This document shows positions 27,850 through 36,590 of a stretch of 64,000 nucleotides of DNA, piece by piece. A model generated the notes under the pieces. The model worked only from the letters and a program-made list of their open reading frames with translations. It ran no database searches and was not told where the DNA came from. The DNA is from Solitalea canadensis DSM 3403 (lineage in GTDB: Bacteria; Bacteroidota; Bacteroidia; Sphingobacteriales; Sphingobacteriaceae), in contig NC_017770.1 of NCBI RefSeq assembly GCF_000242635.2, positions 3,546,669-3,610,668 on the forward strand. Reading direction: 5' to 3'. Position 1 is the stretch's first letter; each line of letters begins with the position of its first letter. The position numbers and the translations under genes were made by a program.

Positions 27850-28317
27850 TTAGAAACGGAAGTGTGAGAATGCTTTGTTAGCCTCAGCCATTTTGTGAGT
27901 ATCCTCTTTTTTCTTAACTGCCGCACCTTCACCTTTAGCTGCTGCAATGATTTCACCCGCTAAACGCTCGTTCATAGTTTTCTCACCACGACGACGAGCA
28001 TAAAGGATCATCCATTTCATTCCTAAAGCCGTTTTACGACCAGGACGAACTTCTGTAGGAACCTGGAAGTTAGCTCCACCTACACGGCGGCTTTTAACCT
28101 CTACAGCTGGCATAATGTTAGCCAATGCTTTTTTCCAAGTCTCTAATCCGTTTTCACTTGTTTTTTTCTCTACTAACTCAACTGCTTTGTAGAAAATATC
28201 GTACGCAATACTCTTTTTACCATCCCACATCATATGATTAACGAAACGGGTTACCATTACGTCATTGAATTTAGGATCAGGCAAAATAATGCGCTTTTTA
28301 GGGGTTGCCTTTCTCAT
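27850..28317 (-). CDS. rpsG: 30S ribosomal protein S7
   Basis: The 155-residue protein begins [20 protein letters not shown], with [20 protein letters not shown] in the beta-hairpin region that reaches the E site, and ends [11 protein letters not shown]7 nucleates assembly of the 30S head. It is placed between rpsL (35 bp) and fusA. Confidence 0.98.
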   Translation of the reverse strand: MRKATPKKRIILPDPKFNDVMVTRFVNHMMWDGKKSIAYDIFYKAVELVEKKTSENGLETWKKALANIMPAVEVKSRRVGGANFQVPTEVRPGRKTALGMKWMILYARRRGEKTMNERLAGEIIAAAKGEGAAVKKKEDTHKMAEANKAFSHFRF

Positions 28318-28352
28318 TTTGTTTTCTTAATGTCTTTGTTGCCTTGAATTAA

Positions 28353-28763
28353 TTACTTCTTCTTTTTACCGGCTGCTGCTGGAGCTTGACCTGGTTTAGG
28401 ACGTTTTGTACCGTACTTCGAACGACGTTGGTTACGGCCATCAACACCTGAAGTATCCAATGCTCCACGAACGATGTGGTAACGTACACCTGGTAAATCT
28501 TTCACACGACCACCACGAATCAATACGATCGAGTGCTCTTGTAAGTTGTGACCTTCACCTGGGATGTATGCGTTAACCTCTTTACCGTTTGTTAAACGAA
28601 CACGGGCAACTTTACGCATTGCTGAGTTAGGTTTTTTTGGGGTAGTGGTATATACACGGGTACATACTCCTCTTCGCTGTGGACATGAATCCAACGCTGG
28701 CGACTTACTCTTGTCAACCAGAGCTACTCTACCTTTTCTTACTAATTGCTGAATAGTAGGCAT
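28353..28763 (-). CDS. rpsL: 30S ribosomal protein S12
   Basis: The start chosen is the ATG at 28763 ([20 protein letters not shown]), giving 136 residues. An in-frame extension to 28823 would read through the predicted promoter and has no S12 similarity. The decoding-centre loops are wild type in form ([20 protein letters not shown] with Lys at the streptomycin position, and [19 protein letters not shown]). The tail is Ala/Lys-rich. It is the first gene of the str operon. Confidence 0.97.
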   Translation of the reverse strand: MPTIQQLVRKGRVALVDKSKSPALDSCPQRRGVCTRVYTTTPKKPNSAMRKVARVRLTNGKEVNAYIPGEGHNLQEHSIVLIRGGRVKDLPGVRYHIVRGALDTSGVDGRNQRRSKYGTKRPKPGQAPAAAGKKKK

Positions 28764-28808
28764 TTTTCTCTTTAAATAATTAAATACTACACCCAAATTT
28801 GGGGTTTG

Positions 28809-28839
28809 CAAAGGTAGACACAATATTTATATTTCACAA
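28809..28839 (-). promoter_or_regulatory. Predicted promoter of the str operon (rpsL)
   Basis: On the minus strand TACCTTTG (28816-28809) is an exact -7 element, the same octamer as at rplC. A degenerate -33 element, TTGTG (28839-28835), lies about 19 bp upstream. The transcript would start near 28802, about 40 nt before the rpsL start. Confidence 0.55.
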
Positions 28840-28917
28840 CACTAGGTAGAAATTTAATTCTCAGATAATTATAGATTGATATTCTTCACTAAAAGGTAAG
28901 TGATTATGTATTATTTC

Positions 28918-29490
28918 TTAATAAAGCATCTTCCCTGTTGTTGGTAATTTTATGGGTTGAGAAAACCTGATCAATTTATCCTGATCCGAAAAAACAATTC
29001 CGTAAGTTTTCAGATCACTTGAAGATAACCTGTTTAAGTCAATAACTTTATAACTAGAATTTCTGTTAAAAATACATATGGCTTCAGGCAACTGAGGTTT
29101 ACTATCCTGAACCGGCACTCTCATCAATACTTTAAACCGACCGGTTGAAAAAACCTTAGCTTCCCCATCATCGATAAAAAACTTGGTTTGCTCAACCGAA
29201 TTTGTTTCCAGTTGACCTTCCATAGTCCAAACTTCTGATGCTTTTTCAAATGAAATAATCCGCTCCTTTAATGCTGAGTTTTCACTTAATAATGAATTAT
29301 TTGCATAAGTAAAGCCCATTAACGATATAAACAATAGGAAATAGGCTGCAAATGCTCCCGACAAATTTAAGGTTAATCCTTTAAAAGGTCCTGCAACTGA
29401 AGTTTTAGAAGGAAGTGTTTTATATAATATATAGGAAGGAACAAGTGGTAGAATAGTTATTACAATTAAGTAAATCAATTGAGTATTCAT
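28918..29490 (-). CDS. Predicted small membrane protein of unknown function
   Basis: The protein is 190 residues. Two hydrophobic segments are seen (LIYLIVITILPLVPSYILY at about 5-23, GAFAAYFLLFISLMGFTYA at about 45-63), then a short coiled-coil stretch (NSLLSENSALKERIISFEKA) and a soluble beta-rich C-terminal domain of about 110 residues (KVFSTGRFKVLMRVPVQDSK). I do not recognise a family. It stands alone downstream of and divergent from the alpha/beta hydrolase. Confidence 0.65.
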   Translation of the reverse strand: MNTQLIYLIVITILPLVPSYILYKTLPSKTSVAGPFKGLTLNLSGAFAAYFLLFISLMGFTYANNSLLSENSALKERIISFEKASEVWTMEGQLETNSVEQTKFFIDDGEAKVFSTGRFKVLMRVPVQDSKPQLPEAICIFNRNSSYKVIDLNRLSSSDLKTYGIVFSDQDKLIRFSQPIKLPTTGKMLY

Positions 29491-29623
29491 AACAAAAAAC
29501 GTTTATCCTACTTAAATTTACAAAGATTTATCGTGTATTTTCGTTATCATAACTTTCAATTAAACTATACAAACATTAACTTCTAAAGTTTCCTTTACAT
29601 TTGGGTTTAATTATACATTCAAT

Positions 29624-30628
29624 ATGAGAAAAGCTATTAGACTACTTATTGCCGTTCTTTTTATTATCGGCGTTGTTTATTTCCTTGGACCAACACCTGA
29701 GAAACCTGTGTATAACGCAAGTTTACCTATCGTTCCGGCAGACACAGAACAATTGCAGTTGTATGTTAAGAACATTGATAGTCCGCATAAAATAAAACCC
29801 GGTAATGAATCGCAAATTATCTGGAATGATAGTACTAAATCAAAAACGACGTATGTTATTCTTTATTTACATGGATTTTCGGCCAGCCAGGAAGAAGGAA
29901 ATCCGGTACATAAGGAATTTGCCAAGCGATATGGTTGCAATCTTTACCTGGCTCGTCTTTCAGAACATGGAATCGATACCAGTGATGCACTGGCAAATCT
30001 AACTGCTGAAAAATACTGGAGAAGCGCTGTACAAGCTTATGCAGTTGCTAAACAACTAGGTGAAAAGGTTATTATACTTAGCACTTCAACAGGAGGTACG
30101 TTGGCATTAAAATTAGCAGCAACTTACCCGGAGATTTATGGACTTATAAATCTTTCTCCCAATGTTGCAATTAATGATCCTGCGGCTTTTATCACCAATG
30201 ATCCCTGGGGATTGCAGTTAACAAAACTTGTAACAGGAAGTGATTTTAAAAGCTCCCCTGTTGATAATCCTGAATTAACAAAATACTGGTATTACTCTTA
30301 TCGCTGTGAGGCCGTTCCTGCTTTAGAAGAATTGGTAGAAACTTCAATGACCAAAAAGACTTTTGAAAAAGTAAAATGTCCTGTGCTGATAGTATGTTAT
30401 TATAAGGATGAAAAAAATCAAGATCCTACGGTAAAAGTATCAGCTATGAAAGAAATGATGAGCCAGCTGGGAACACCCGATTCAGAAAAAGAATTTAAAC
30501 CTTTACCTGGACCCGAAACGCATGTCATTGGCAACCACATAAGAAGTAAGGATGTAAAAAGTGTTCAATCAGCCTGTTATGAGTTTGCTGAAAAGGTATT
30601 GAAACTTCATCCACAACCAACTGTTTAA
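29624..30628 (+). CDS. Alpha/beta hydrolase (serine hydrolase fold)
   Basis: The 334-residue protein has an N-terminal membrane anchor or signal (IRLLIAVLFIIGVVYFLG). The fold is shown by LYLHGFSASQEEGNPVHKEF (oxyanion HGF region), the nucleophile elbow ILSTSTGGTLALKLA, and CPVLIVCYYKDEKNQDP followed by ETHVIGN for the Asp and His. The elbow is STSTG instead of the usual GxSxG, so the first Gly is replaced by Ser. The substrate is unknown; esterase or lipase activity is the best guess. A TACATTTG box (29596-29603) may be its -7 element. pgi follows by 42 bp. Confidence 0.8.
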   Translation: MRKAIRLLIAVLFIIGVVYFLGPTPEKPVYNASLPIVPADTEQLQLYVKNIDSPHKIKPGNESQIIWNDSTKSKTTYVILYLHGFSASQEEGNPVHKEFAKRYGCNLYLARLSEHGIDTSDALANLTAEKYWRSAVQAYAVAKQLGEKVIILSTSTGGTLALKLAATYPEIYGLINLSPNVAINDPAAFITNDPWGLQLTKLVTGSDFKSSPVDNPELTKYWYYSYRCEAVPALEELVETSMTKKTFEKVKCPVLIVCYYKDEKNQDPTVKVSAMKEMMSQLGTPDSEKEFKPLPGPETHVIGNHIRSKDVKSVQSACYEFAEKVLKLHPQPTV

Positions 30629-30670
30629 TTGTGTATTTTTGACACTTAGAAAATAACACAAACAATTATA

Positions 30671-32320
30671 ATGGCACTTAAAAGTATTAATCCAACCTCA
30701 ACTCAGGCATGGAAAAAGCTTGAGAAACACTATGAGGAATTTAAAAACGTCAGTTTACGTGATCTTTTTGCAAACGATATCAATCGTTTCCAAACTCACC
30801 ATATTCAATTTAATGATCTGTTAATAGATTATTCTAAGAATAGAGTAAATGATACGACGTTAGCACTTTTGTTTGAACTTGCTACAGAGTGTGGCTTGCA
30901 AGAGGCTATTGAAAAACAGTTTTCCGGGGATGTAATTAATGCAACTGAGAACAGAGCTGTATTACATACTGCCTTACGTAATCGCAAAAACTCACCTGTT
31001 TTAGTAGATGGAAAAGATGTAATGCCTGATGTTAATGCTGTACTTTCTCAAATGAAAGCATTCTCTGCTCAGGTTATCTCAGGCGAATGGAAAGGTTTTT
31101 CCGGCAAAGAAATTACTGATGTAGTTAACATCGGTATTGGAGGCTCAGATCTTGGTCCGTATATGGTTTGTGAAGCATTGAAGCATTACAAAACCCGCCT
31201 GAACCTTCACTTTGTTTCTAACGTTGACGGAGCACATCTTGCAGAAACTGTAAAAACGTTAAATCCGGAAACTACTTTATTCATTATTGCTTCAAAAACA
31301 TTTACAACTCAAGAAACTATGAGCAATGCGTTAAGCGCACGTGACTGGTTCTTGAACATTGCAAAAGATAATGCTGCGGTTGCAAAACACTTTGTCGCCT
31401 TATCAACTAATAAAACAAAAGTTACTGAGTTCGGCATTGATGAAAACAATATGTTCGGTTTTTGGGACTGGGTTGGTGGTCGCTACTCATTATGGAGTGC
31501 CATTGGTTTATCCATTTGCTTAAGTGTCGGATTTGAAAAGTTTGAAGAATTATTGAGTGGTGCTCATGCAATGGATGAGCATTTCAAAACTGCTGACTTC
31601 TCTAAAAACATTCCGGTTGTTTTAGCTTTGTTAGGTATTTGGTATAACAACTTCTTTGGAGCCGAAAGTCATGCATTACTCCCTTATGATCAATATTTAC
31701 ATCGTTTTGCAGCCTATTTCCAACAAGGGGATATGGAGAGTAACGGTAAATATGTAGACCGTTCGGGTAATAAAGTTAGTTATCAAACCGGACCTATTAT
31801 TTGGGGTGAACCTGGAACTAACGGACAACATGCATTTTATCAATTAATTCACCAGGGCACCAAATTGATTCCTGCTGATTTTCTTGCTGCTGCCCAGCCT
31901 TTAAATGACATGGGTGATCATCATGAGAAATTACTGTCCAACTTTTTTGCTCAAACGGAAGCATTAGCTTTTGGAAAAACTGAAAAAGATGTAAGAGATG
32001 AGTTCTTAGGCTCAGGTAAATCACAGGAAGAAATTGACTTTATTACTCCGTATAAAGTATTTGAAGGCAACCGTCCGACCAACTCAATTATTTACAAGCG
32101 TTTGACTCCTTTTAATTTAGGTGCGTTGTTAGCAATGTACGAGCAAAAGATCTACGTTCAGGGTGTTATCTGGAATATCTTCAGCTTTGATCAATGGGGT
32201 GTTGAATTAGGTAAGCAGTTAGCCAATGTTATTTTACCTGAATTAAAATCATCTGATAAGATCACTTCACATGACTCATCAACTAATGGGTTGATTAATG
32301 CCTGGAAAGAGATGAGATAG
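30671..32320 (+). CDS. pgi: Glucose-6-phosphate isomerase
   Basis: The 549-residue enzyme interconverts glucose-6-phosphate and fructose-6-phosphate in glycolysis and gluconeogenesis. Seen are the phosphosugar-binding sequence [13 protein letters not shown], the PGI signatures [13 protein letters not shown] and [20 protein letters not shown], and the catalytic Glu/His context [12 protein letters not shown]. Its length matches the classic family. A TATTTTTG box at 30634-30641 may be a -7 element. A strong terminator follows the stop immediately. Confidence 0.97.
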   Translation: MALKSINPTSTQAWKKLEKHYEEFKNVSLRDLFANDINRFQTHHIQFNDLLIDYSKNRVNDTTLALLFELATECGLQEAIEKQFSGDVINATENRAVLHTALRNRKNSPVLVDGKDVMPDVNAVLSQMKAFSAQVISGEWKGFSGKEITDVVNIGIGGSDLGPYMVCEALKHYKTRLNLHFVSNVDGAHLAETVKTLNPETTLFIIASKTFTTQETMSNALSARDWFLNIAKDNAAVAKHFVALSTNKTKVTEFGIDENNMFGFWDWVGGRYSLWSAIGLSICLSVGFEKFEELLSGAHAMDEHFKTADFSKNIPVVLALLGIWYNNFFGAESHALLPYDQYLHRFAAYFQQGDMESNGKYVDRSGNKVSYQTGPIIWGEPGTNGQHAFYQLIHQGTKLIPADFLAAAQPLNDMGDHHEKLLSNFFAQTEALAFGKTEKDVRDEFLGSGKSQEEIDFITPYKVFEGNRPTNSIIYKRLTPFNLGALLAMYEQKIYVQGVIWNIFSFDQWGVELGKQLANVILPELKSSDKITSHDSSTNGLINAWKEMR

Positions 32321-32322
32321 AC

Positions 32323-32355
32323 AAAAAAAGTCCATGGTTTCCATGGACTTTTTTT
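32323..32355. terminator. Bidirectional terminator between pgi and cytochrome gene
   Basis: Seven A residues plus GTCCATGG (32323-32337) and CCATGGAC plus seven T residues (32341-32355) form a perfect 15-bp stem with loop TTT. It starts 2 bp after the pgi stop and lies 4 bp beyond the end of the convergent minus-strand gene. Confidence 0.9.
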
Positions 32356-32359
32356 ATGC

Positions 32360-32710
32360 TTATTTATTCGCTGTTACAGGAGCAGAACTCATGGTTATTA
32401 AGTATTTCATAATGGCTTCCTGTGTTTTCGGGTTAATCACGTCACTTCCGGCCTTACGATTTGCCTTTTTGACCATTTTTGGAACGATCATACTCCACTG
32501 TGTTTCGCTAAAATCTTGTGGATTCTTTAACGCATGACATCCACTGCAAAACTTTTGGTTAGCAGCATTACCCTCTTTATACTCTTCCAAAGTATATCCG
32601 GGAAATTTCAAAGCACCTCTTTCAACATCTGCATTTTTGGTAGAAGCAACTTTAGATGTACCACATGCTACTAAAACAATGGCACTAATAACAATTAAAC
32701 TTTTATTCAT
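32360..32710 (-). CDS. Cytochrome c-like lipoprotein
   Basis: The 116-residue protein has a lipoprotein signal with the lipobox LVAC (Cys16). A single haem c attachment site CSGCH (Cys55-His59) follows, with possible Met axial ligands in MIVPKMVKKA and later. The small size suggests a monohaem class I-like periplasmic or membrane-anchored cytochrome carrying electrons. The redox partner is not evident from its neighbours, pgi and pth, both convergent or separated by terminators. Confidence 0.8.
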   Translation of the reverse strand: MNKSLIVISAIVLVACGTSKVASTKNADVERGALKFPGYTLEEYKEGNAANQKFCSGCHALKNPQDFSETQWSMIVPKMVKKANRKAGSDVINPKTQEAIMKYLITMSSAPVTANK

Positions 32711-32806
32711 TGATTTTTGGGTTTGGAAATCTTATTTTTTTCGAATCCAATATAAAATTAAATCTTTCATAAAAGTTAAAAGTTTATCAAATTATGCAAG
32801 TAAACA

Positions 32807-32842
32807 AAAGAGCGGCTATTAAAAATTTAATAGCCGCTCTTT
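32807..32842 (-). terminator. Terminator after pth
   Basis: A 17-bp perfect stem (32807-32823 with 32826-32842, core GAGCGGCTATT) has A- and T-rich ends. It lies 29 bp beyond the pth stop and separates it from the cytochrome gene. Confidence 0.8.
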
Positions 32843-32871
32843 ATAATTACTTAAAAATATTCCCGCTTAAC

Positions 32872-33432
32872 TTACTTATTCAACCGCGTCATCGCCAATT
32901 CAATTCCAATGGTTGAAAAGGCTTTGATCATTTCAATGCTTTTATCAATTAATAAGGGCAATTGAGGACTTTCATCATCATCAAAGCCACTTAATACGTA
33001 ATCGACCTGTCTACCCCTTGGAAAGTTATCGCCAATACCAAAACGGATACGTGGATAAGCCTGAGTGCCGATCATAGATTCAATATTCTTTAACCCGTTA
33101 TGTCCGGCGTTACCTCCCTTTGGTTTCAATTGAACGCGACCAAATGGTAATGCAAGCTCATCAACGATAACCAACGTATTTTCAACAGGAATTTTCAGTG
33201 TCTGCATCCAATAATTAAGTGCCTTACCACTTAAATTCATGTAAGTTGTGGGCTTTATTAAATGCAATGTTCTACCCTTAAAGTTTACTTCAGTGTAATA
33301 TGCATGACGTTCTGTGGTAAATTTCACACCTTCTTCCTTTGCAAATTGGTCTAAAACCATAAAGCCTATATTATGACGGGTATCTGCATATTCAGGACCT
33401 ATATTTCCAAGTCCGGCAATTAAGTATTTCAT
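32872..33432 (-). CDS. pth: Peptidyl-tRNA hydrolase
   Basis: The 186-residue enzyme hydrolyses the ester of peptidyl-tRNA released from stalled ribosomes. Motifs seen: [20 protein letters not shown] with catalytic His near residue 20, [12 protein letters not shown], and [20 protein letters not shown] with Asn/His of the active site. It is collinear with rplY and prs upstream, the common Bacteroidota order prs-rplY-pth, now interrupted by IS copy 2. A TAGATTTG box (33463-33456) may be its -7 element. Confidence 0.96.
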   Translation of the reverse strand: MKYLIAGLGNIGPEYADTRHNIGFMVLDQFAKEEGVKFTTERHAYYTEVNFKGRTLHLIKPTTYMNLSGKALNYWMQTLKIPVENTLVIVDELALPFGRVQLKPKGGNAGHNGLKNIESMIGTQAYPRIRFGIGDNFPRGRQVDYVLSGFDDDESPQLPLLIDKSIEMIKAFSTIGIELAMTRLNK

Positions 33433-33474
33433 TTATTAAGATATGATTCGGGGCACAAATCTAACAAAATAAAA

Positions 33475-33504
33475 AAGCAGTCCCGGGTTTAACCAAGACT
33501 GCTT
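33475..33504 (-). terminator. Terminator originally downstream of rplY, now cut off by the IS
   Basis: AAGCAGTC (33475-33482) and GACTGCTT (33497-33504) pair across a 14-nt loop. A-runs lie on the left (T-run on the minus strand) and a T-run on the right, so it can work both ways. It would have ended rplY transcription. IS copy 2 now lies between the rplY stop and this stem. Confidence 0.65.
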
Positions 33505-33561
33505 AATTTTTTAAAGGAGTGTTCCGTCCTGAAATAAGTTGACACAACAAGAGTTAACTAT

Positions 33562-33969
33562 ATGAAAGATCAGGAAATTAAGAGTTACCATCGAAGGACT
33601 CAAAAAGATTACAGTTTAGCCTTTAAACTGGAGATTGTGGACGCGGTAGAAAAAGGCGAACTTACATATAAGCAGGCGCAGCTTCGTTACGGAATCCAGG
33701 GAAGAAGCACTGTTTTGGTTTGGTTGCGAAAACATGGTAGATTAGACTGGAAAGAATCAGAGCTCATGAAACGCGATACGCCTAGTAAAAAAATAAAAGA
33801 ACTGGAGAAAAAGCTCAAACGGCTGGAACAGGAAAAGGAAATACTGAACCGGGCCATCGATATAGCCGACAGCCAGTTTCATACCGATATTCGAAAAAAG
33901 TATTTGAGCCTGTTATCCGAAGCTACAAAGCAGGCTCAGTCAGAGGAGGATATCCCGTCAAATTTGTAG
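33562..33969 (+). CDS. IS3-family transposase OrfA, copy 2
   Basis: The 135-residue protein is identical in sequence to the OrfA of copy 1: helix-turn-helix domain, then coiled coil (KKLKRLEQEKEILNRAIDIA). Codons CGA AAA AAG at 33892-33900 hold the slippery heptamer; the stop lies 67 bp beyond it. Confidence 0.92.
   Translation: MKDQEIKSYHRRTQKDYSLAFKLEIVDAVEKGELTYKQAQLRYGIQGRSTVLVWLRKHGRLDWKESELMKRDTPSKKIKELEKKLKRLEQEKEILNRAIDIADSQFHTDIRKKYLSLLSEATKQAQSEEDIPSNL
33894..33900 (+). other. Programmed -1 frameshift heptamer of IS copy 2
   Basis: A AAA AAG is in phase with orfA. The -1 frame reads on without a stop (VFEPVIRSYKAGSVRGGYPV, then KFVANTLGYSRQ) into OrfB, giving a fusion of about 413 residues. 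Frameshifting is inferred from the family. Confidence 0.75.
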
Positions 33970-34106
33970 CAAACACTTTAGGTTATAGCCGACAATACTT
34001 TTACAAGCACTGTAAAGAGCAGGCTTTACAAGCAGCGCAAGAAGCTGCCGTAAAGAAACTGGTTGAAAAAGAACGGAAAGTTTTATCACGCTTAGGTGGA
34101 CGGAAA

Positions 34107-34802
34107 TTGCATCATCAGCTTCGGGATAGCTTTCAGGCTCAGCAGATCAAAATGGGCAGGGATAAACTCTTTGACTTCTTACGTAATCATCAGTTGTTGA
34201 TTTGGCCTAAACGGCGGTATGTGCAAACCACTATGTCCAAACATTGGCTCAGGAAATATCCCAATTTGCTTAAAAACAGAACGGTTGATCAGCCTGATCA
34301 GGTTTGGGTAAGTGATATCACCTATTTAAAAACGGATGAGGGCAACTGCTATCTAAACTTGGTGACCGACGTCTATAGCCGAAAGATTATGGGTTATGTA
34401 GTAGCAGATAGCATGGAAGCAGTCCAGATGAAGCAAGCCCTTCAAATGGCCATTAAACACCGCCAAACAAAAACGGATGGATTGATTCATCATTCAGACA
34501 GAGGATTGCAATACTGTAGTGCAGAATACGTGGGCCTTGCCAGTTCACATGCAATTACCATGAGCATGACCGAACAGTCCGATCCGTATGAAAATGCGCT
34601 GGCAGAGCGAATGAACAGAACGTTAAAAGAAGAATTTGGCTTAGGGAATAGGCTGAAATCTAAGCTTCATGCAAAATTATTAGCAGAAGAAGCCGTAAAT
34701 TTATACAACAACTATCGTCCGCATTTATCTTTGCAAATGCAAACACCTCAGTGTGTTTATAAACAAAAATCCCAGCTACTTATGCAACTGGGATCTGTAT
34801 AA
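34107..34802 (+). CDS. IS3-family transposase OrfB (DDE integrase), copy 2
   Basis: The protein is identical to OrfB of copy 1, with the DDE residues in WVSDITYL, HHSDRGLQYC and ERMNRTLKEEF. The frame is open from the slippery site at 33894, so this segment is the catalytic part of OrfAB and need not start separately at the TTG given here. Confidence 0.92.
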   Translation: MHHQLRDSFQAQQIKMGRDKLFDFLRNHQLLIWPKRRYVQTTMSKHWLRKYPNLLKNRTVDQPDQVWVSDITYLKTDEGNCYLNLVTDVYSRKIMGYVVADSMEAVQMKQALQMAIKHRQTKTDGLIHHSDRGLQYCSAEYVGLASSHAITMSMTEQSDPYENALAERMNRTLKEEFGLGNRLKSKLHAKLLAEEAVNLYNNYRPHLSLQMQTPQCVYKQKSQLLMQLGSV

Positions 34803-34841
34803 AATCTGTCAACTTATTTCAGGACCATTCAGAGATTAAAA

Positions 34842-35438
34842 TTATTTTTTACCACCTTTAGTTGCTGCCGCAGCTTCAGCATCAGCCTGACGTGTAGCAC
34901 GTGAAGCAAGAACTGAAACCATAGTATCAACTTTCGCATTTAAGATTTCAAGATTTTCTAACTTGATTTCTCCAACACGGATGTTCTTTCCTAATTCTAA
35001 TTTGCTGATATCAACAGGAACATAATCAACGAAGTTTTTAGGTAAACCTTTAACTTTCAGTTTGCGGTATTTTTGATTCAATTTACCACCGATACGTACA
35101 CCTGGAGAAGTACCCTCCAAACGAATTGGCAATTCCATAACAACTTCTTTGTCATCAAATAACTCTAAAAAGTCAACGTGAACAACAACGTCAGTTAGTG
35201 GGTGGAATTGAGCATCTTTTACAATTGCAGTGTGTTTTGCACCTTCGATGGTCAATTCAACGAACATTGCATCTGGAGTATACAACACTGGACGTAAATC
35301 TGCAGCGGATACAGAGAAGTGAGTTTGTTCTTTACCACCGTACAATACAGCTGGTACTAAACCCTCATAGCGTAACTCCTTAGCATCACGTTTCCCTACG
35401 TTCGATCTTTTCGAACCGCTAATAGCTATAGATTTCAT
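34842..35438 (-). CDS. rplY: 50S ribosomal protein L25/general stress protein Ctc
   Basis: The 198-residue protein has an N-terminal 5S rRNA-binding L25 domain (SKRSNVGKRDAKELRYEGLV, PAVLYGGKEQTHFSV) and a C-terminal TL5/Ctc beta domain (VDISKLELGKNIRVGEIKLE), ending in an Ala/Lys tail. This is the long Ctc form. prs lies 26 bp upstream on the same strand, so the two are probably co-transcribed. The IS now begins 10 bp after the stop. Confidence 0.96.
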   Translation of the reverse strand: MKSIAISGSKRSNVGKRDAKELRYEGLVPAVLYGGKEQTHFSVSAADLRPVLYTPDAMFVELTIEGAKHTAIVKDAQFHPLTDVVVHVDFLELFDDKEVVMELPIRLEGTSPGVRIGGKLNQKYRKLKVKGLPKNFVDYVPVDISKLELGKNIRVGEIKLENLEILNAKVDTMVSVLASRATRQADAEAAAATKGGKK

Positions 35439-35464
35439 TTGCTTAAATATAAATTATTAAAAAA

Positions 35465-36436
35465 TTAAAATTTCACTGTTGCTTGCACACCGTCACCCAT
35501 ACGGAACAAATCGCTGATTGAGCCGTGCTCGTATACGTTTGCGATGGCTTTTGAGAATAAATCAGCTACTGAAAGTACTCTGATTTTGTCAGAAGCACGT
35601 TTCAAAGGAATTGTATCACAAATGATCAACTCTTCCAATACTGAATTCTCAATATTCTCATATGCTTTACCAGAAAGAACTCCGTGAGTACAAACAGCAC
35701 GAACACTGTTTGCTCCCTTTTCTATTAATAAAGCAGCTGCTTTAGTTAAAGTACCTGCAGTATCACAGATATCATCAACCAAAACAATATCTTTTCCTTT
35801 TACGTCTCCAATAACCGACATTGACTCGATTTCATTGGCACGTTTACGTTGTTTATCACAAATTACTACTTCAGCGTTTAATGCCTTTGCAAAAACACGA
35901 GCACGAGCGGTACCACCCATATCCGGAGAAGCAATAGTCAGGTTCGGTAGCTTCAATGATTTGATATACGGAACCATGATAACAGAAGCGTCAAGGTGGT
36001 CAACCGGAATATCAAAAAAGCCCTGAATCTGAGCAGCGTGCAAATCCATCGTCATAATGCGGTGAGCGCCGGCCGCTGCTAATAAGTTAGCAACCATTTT
36101 AGCACCAATTGCAACACGAGGTTTGTCTTTACGATCTTGACGTGCCAATCCGAAATAAGGGATCACAGCAGTAATGTAGTGTGCGGAAGCACGTTTAGCT
36201 GCATCAATCATCAGCAGCAACTCCATTAAATTATCTGACGGTGCATAAGTTGACTGAATCAAGAACACATCGCAGCCGCGAACCGATTCATTATAAATAG
36301 GTTGGAATTCACCATCGCTGAAACGCGAAAGTGTGCTATCACCTAGCTCACGAGCACTGGCTTGAGCAATTTGATCTGCCAGGCCACTCGAAGCTGAGCC
36401 GGCAAATAACTTAACGGGATTAAAACGAGAAGGCAT
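35465..36436 (-). CDS. prs: Ribose-phosphate pyrophosphokinase
   Basis: The 323-residue enzyme makes PRPP from ribose-5-phosphate and ATP for purine, pyrimidine, His, Trp and NAD synthesis. Visible motifs are SDGEFQPIYNESVRG, PYFGLARQDRKDKPRVAIGA (catalytic flexible loop), DLHAAQIQGFFD, and the PRPP loop VLVDDICDTAGTLTKAA. It is followed by rplY in the common prs-rplY-pth order, and lies 83 bp from the upstream tRNA-Gln. Confidence 0.97.
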   Translation of the reverse strand: MPSRFNPVKLFAGSASSGLADQIAQASARELGDSTLSRFSDGEFQPIYNESVRGCDVFLIQSTYAPSDNLMELLLMIDAAKRASAHYITAVIPYFGLARQDRKDKPRVAIGAKMVANLLAAAGAHRIMTMDLHAAQIQGFFDIPVDHLDASVIMVPYIKSLKLPNLTIASPDMGGTARARVFAKALNAEVVICDKQRKRANEIESMSVIGDVKGKDIVLVDDICDTAGTLTKAAALLIEKGANSVRAVCTHGVLSGKAYENIENSVLEELIICDTIPLKRASDKIRVLSVADLFSKAIANVYEHGSISDLFRMGDGVQATVKF

Positions 36437-36463
36437 TTTTTTTAGCTAGCTTTAAAACTAAAA

Positions 36464-36501
36464 TTGCGAAATACGAAATCTTTAAAACTCGTATTTCGCA
36501 A
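36464..36501 (-). terminator. Long hairpin between tRNA-Gln and prs
   Basis: TTGCGAAATACGA (36464-36476) and TCGTATTTCGCAA (36489-36501) form a perfect 13-bp stem with a 12-nt loop. On the minus strand it is followed by TTTTAGTTTT. It most likely ends the tRNA transcript, but could also be a leader structure of prs. Confidence 0.55.
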
Positions 36502-36519
36502 TCACTTGCTTTTTTTAAG

Positions 36520-36590
36520 TAGCCCGACCTGGATTCGAACCAAGACTAAATGAACCAAAATCACTTGTACTACCCTTATACTATCGGGCT
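36520..36590 (-). tRNA. tRNA-Gln (anticodon TTG)
   Basis: On the minus strand AGCCCGA pairs with TCGGGCT as the 7-bp acceptor stem, with discriminator A. The anticodon arm AGTGA-TTTTGGT-TCATT gives anticodon TTG, which reads CAA/CAG. The T-arm contains GGTTCGAATCC. The CCA end is not encoded. Confidence 0.95.

Larger units (their letters stand above)
33520..34831 (+). mobile_element. IS3-family insertion sequence, copy 2
   Basis: This 1312-bp element has the same ends as copy 1 but lies in the opposite orientation. The inverted-repeat cores TCCTGAAATAAGTTGACA are at 33527-33544 and 34807-34824. It is flanked by the 3-bp direct repeat GAG (33517-33519 and 34832-34834). It is inserted 10 bp after the rplY stop, between rplY and its likely terminator. 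Both ORFs are intact. Confidence 0.95.

Noticed and set aside
28764-28823. Longer N-terminus for S12
   Set aside because: The extension runs through the predicted promoter and lacks similarity; MPTIQQL at 28763 is the conserved start.
25217-33516. That the segment between the two IS copies is already inverted
   Set aside because: Each IS keeps its own matching 3-bp flanks and pth remains collinear with rplY and prs; an inversion would have swapped the flanks.
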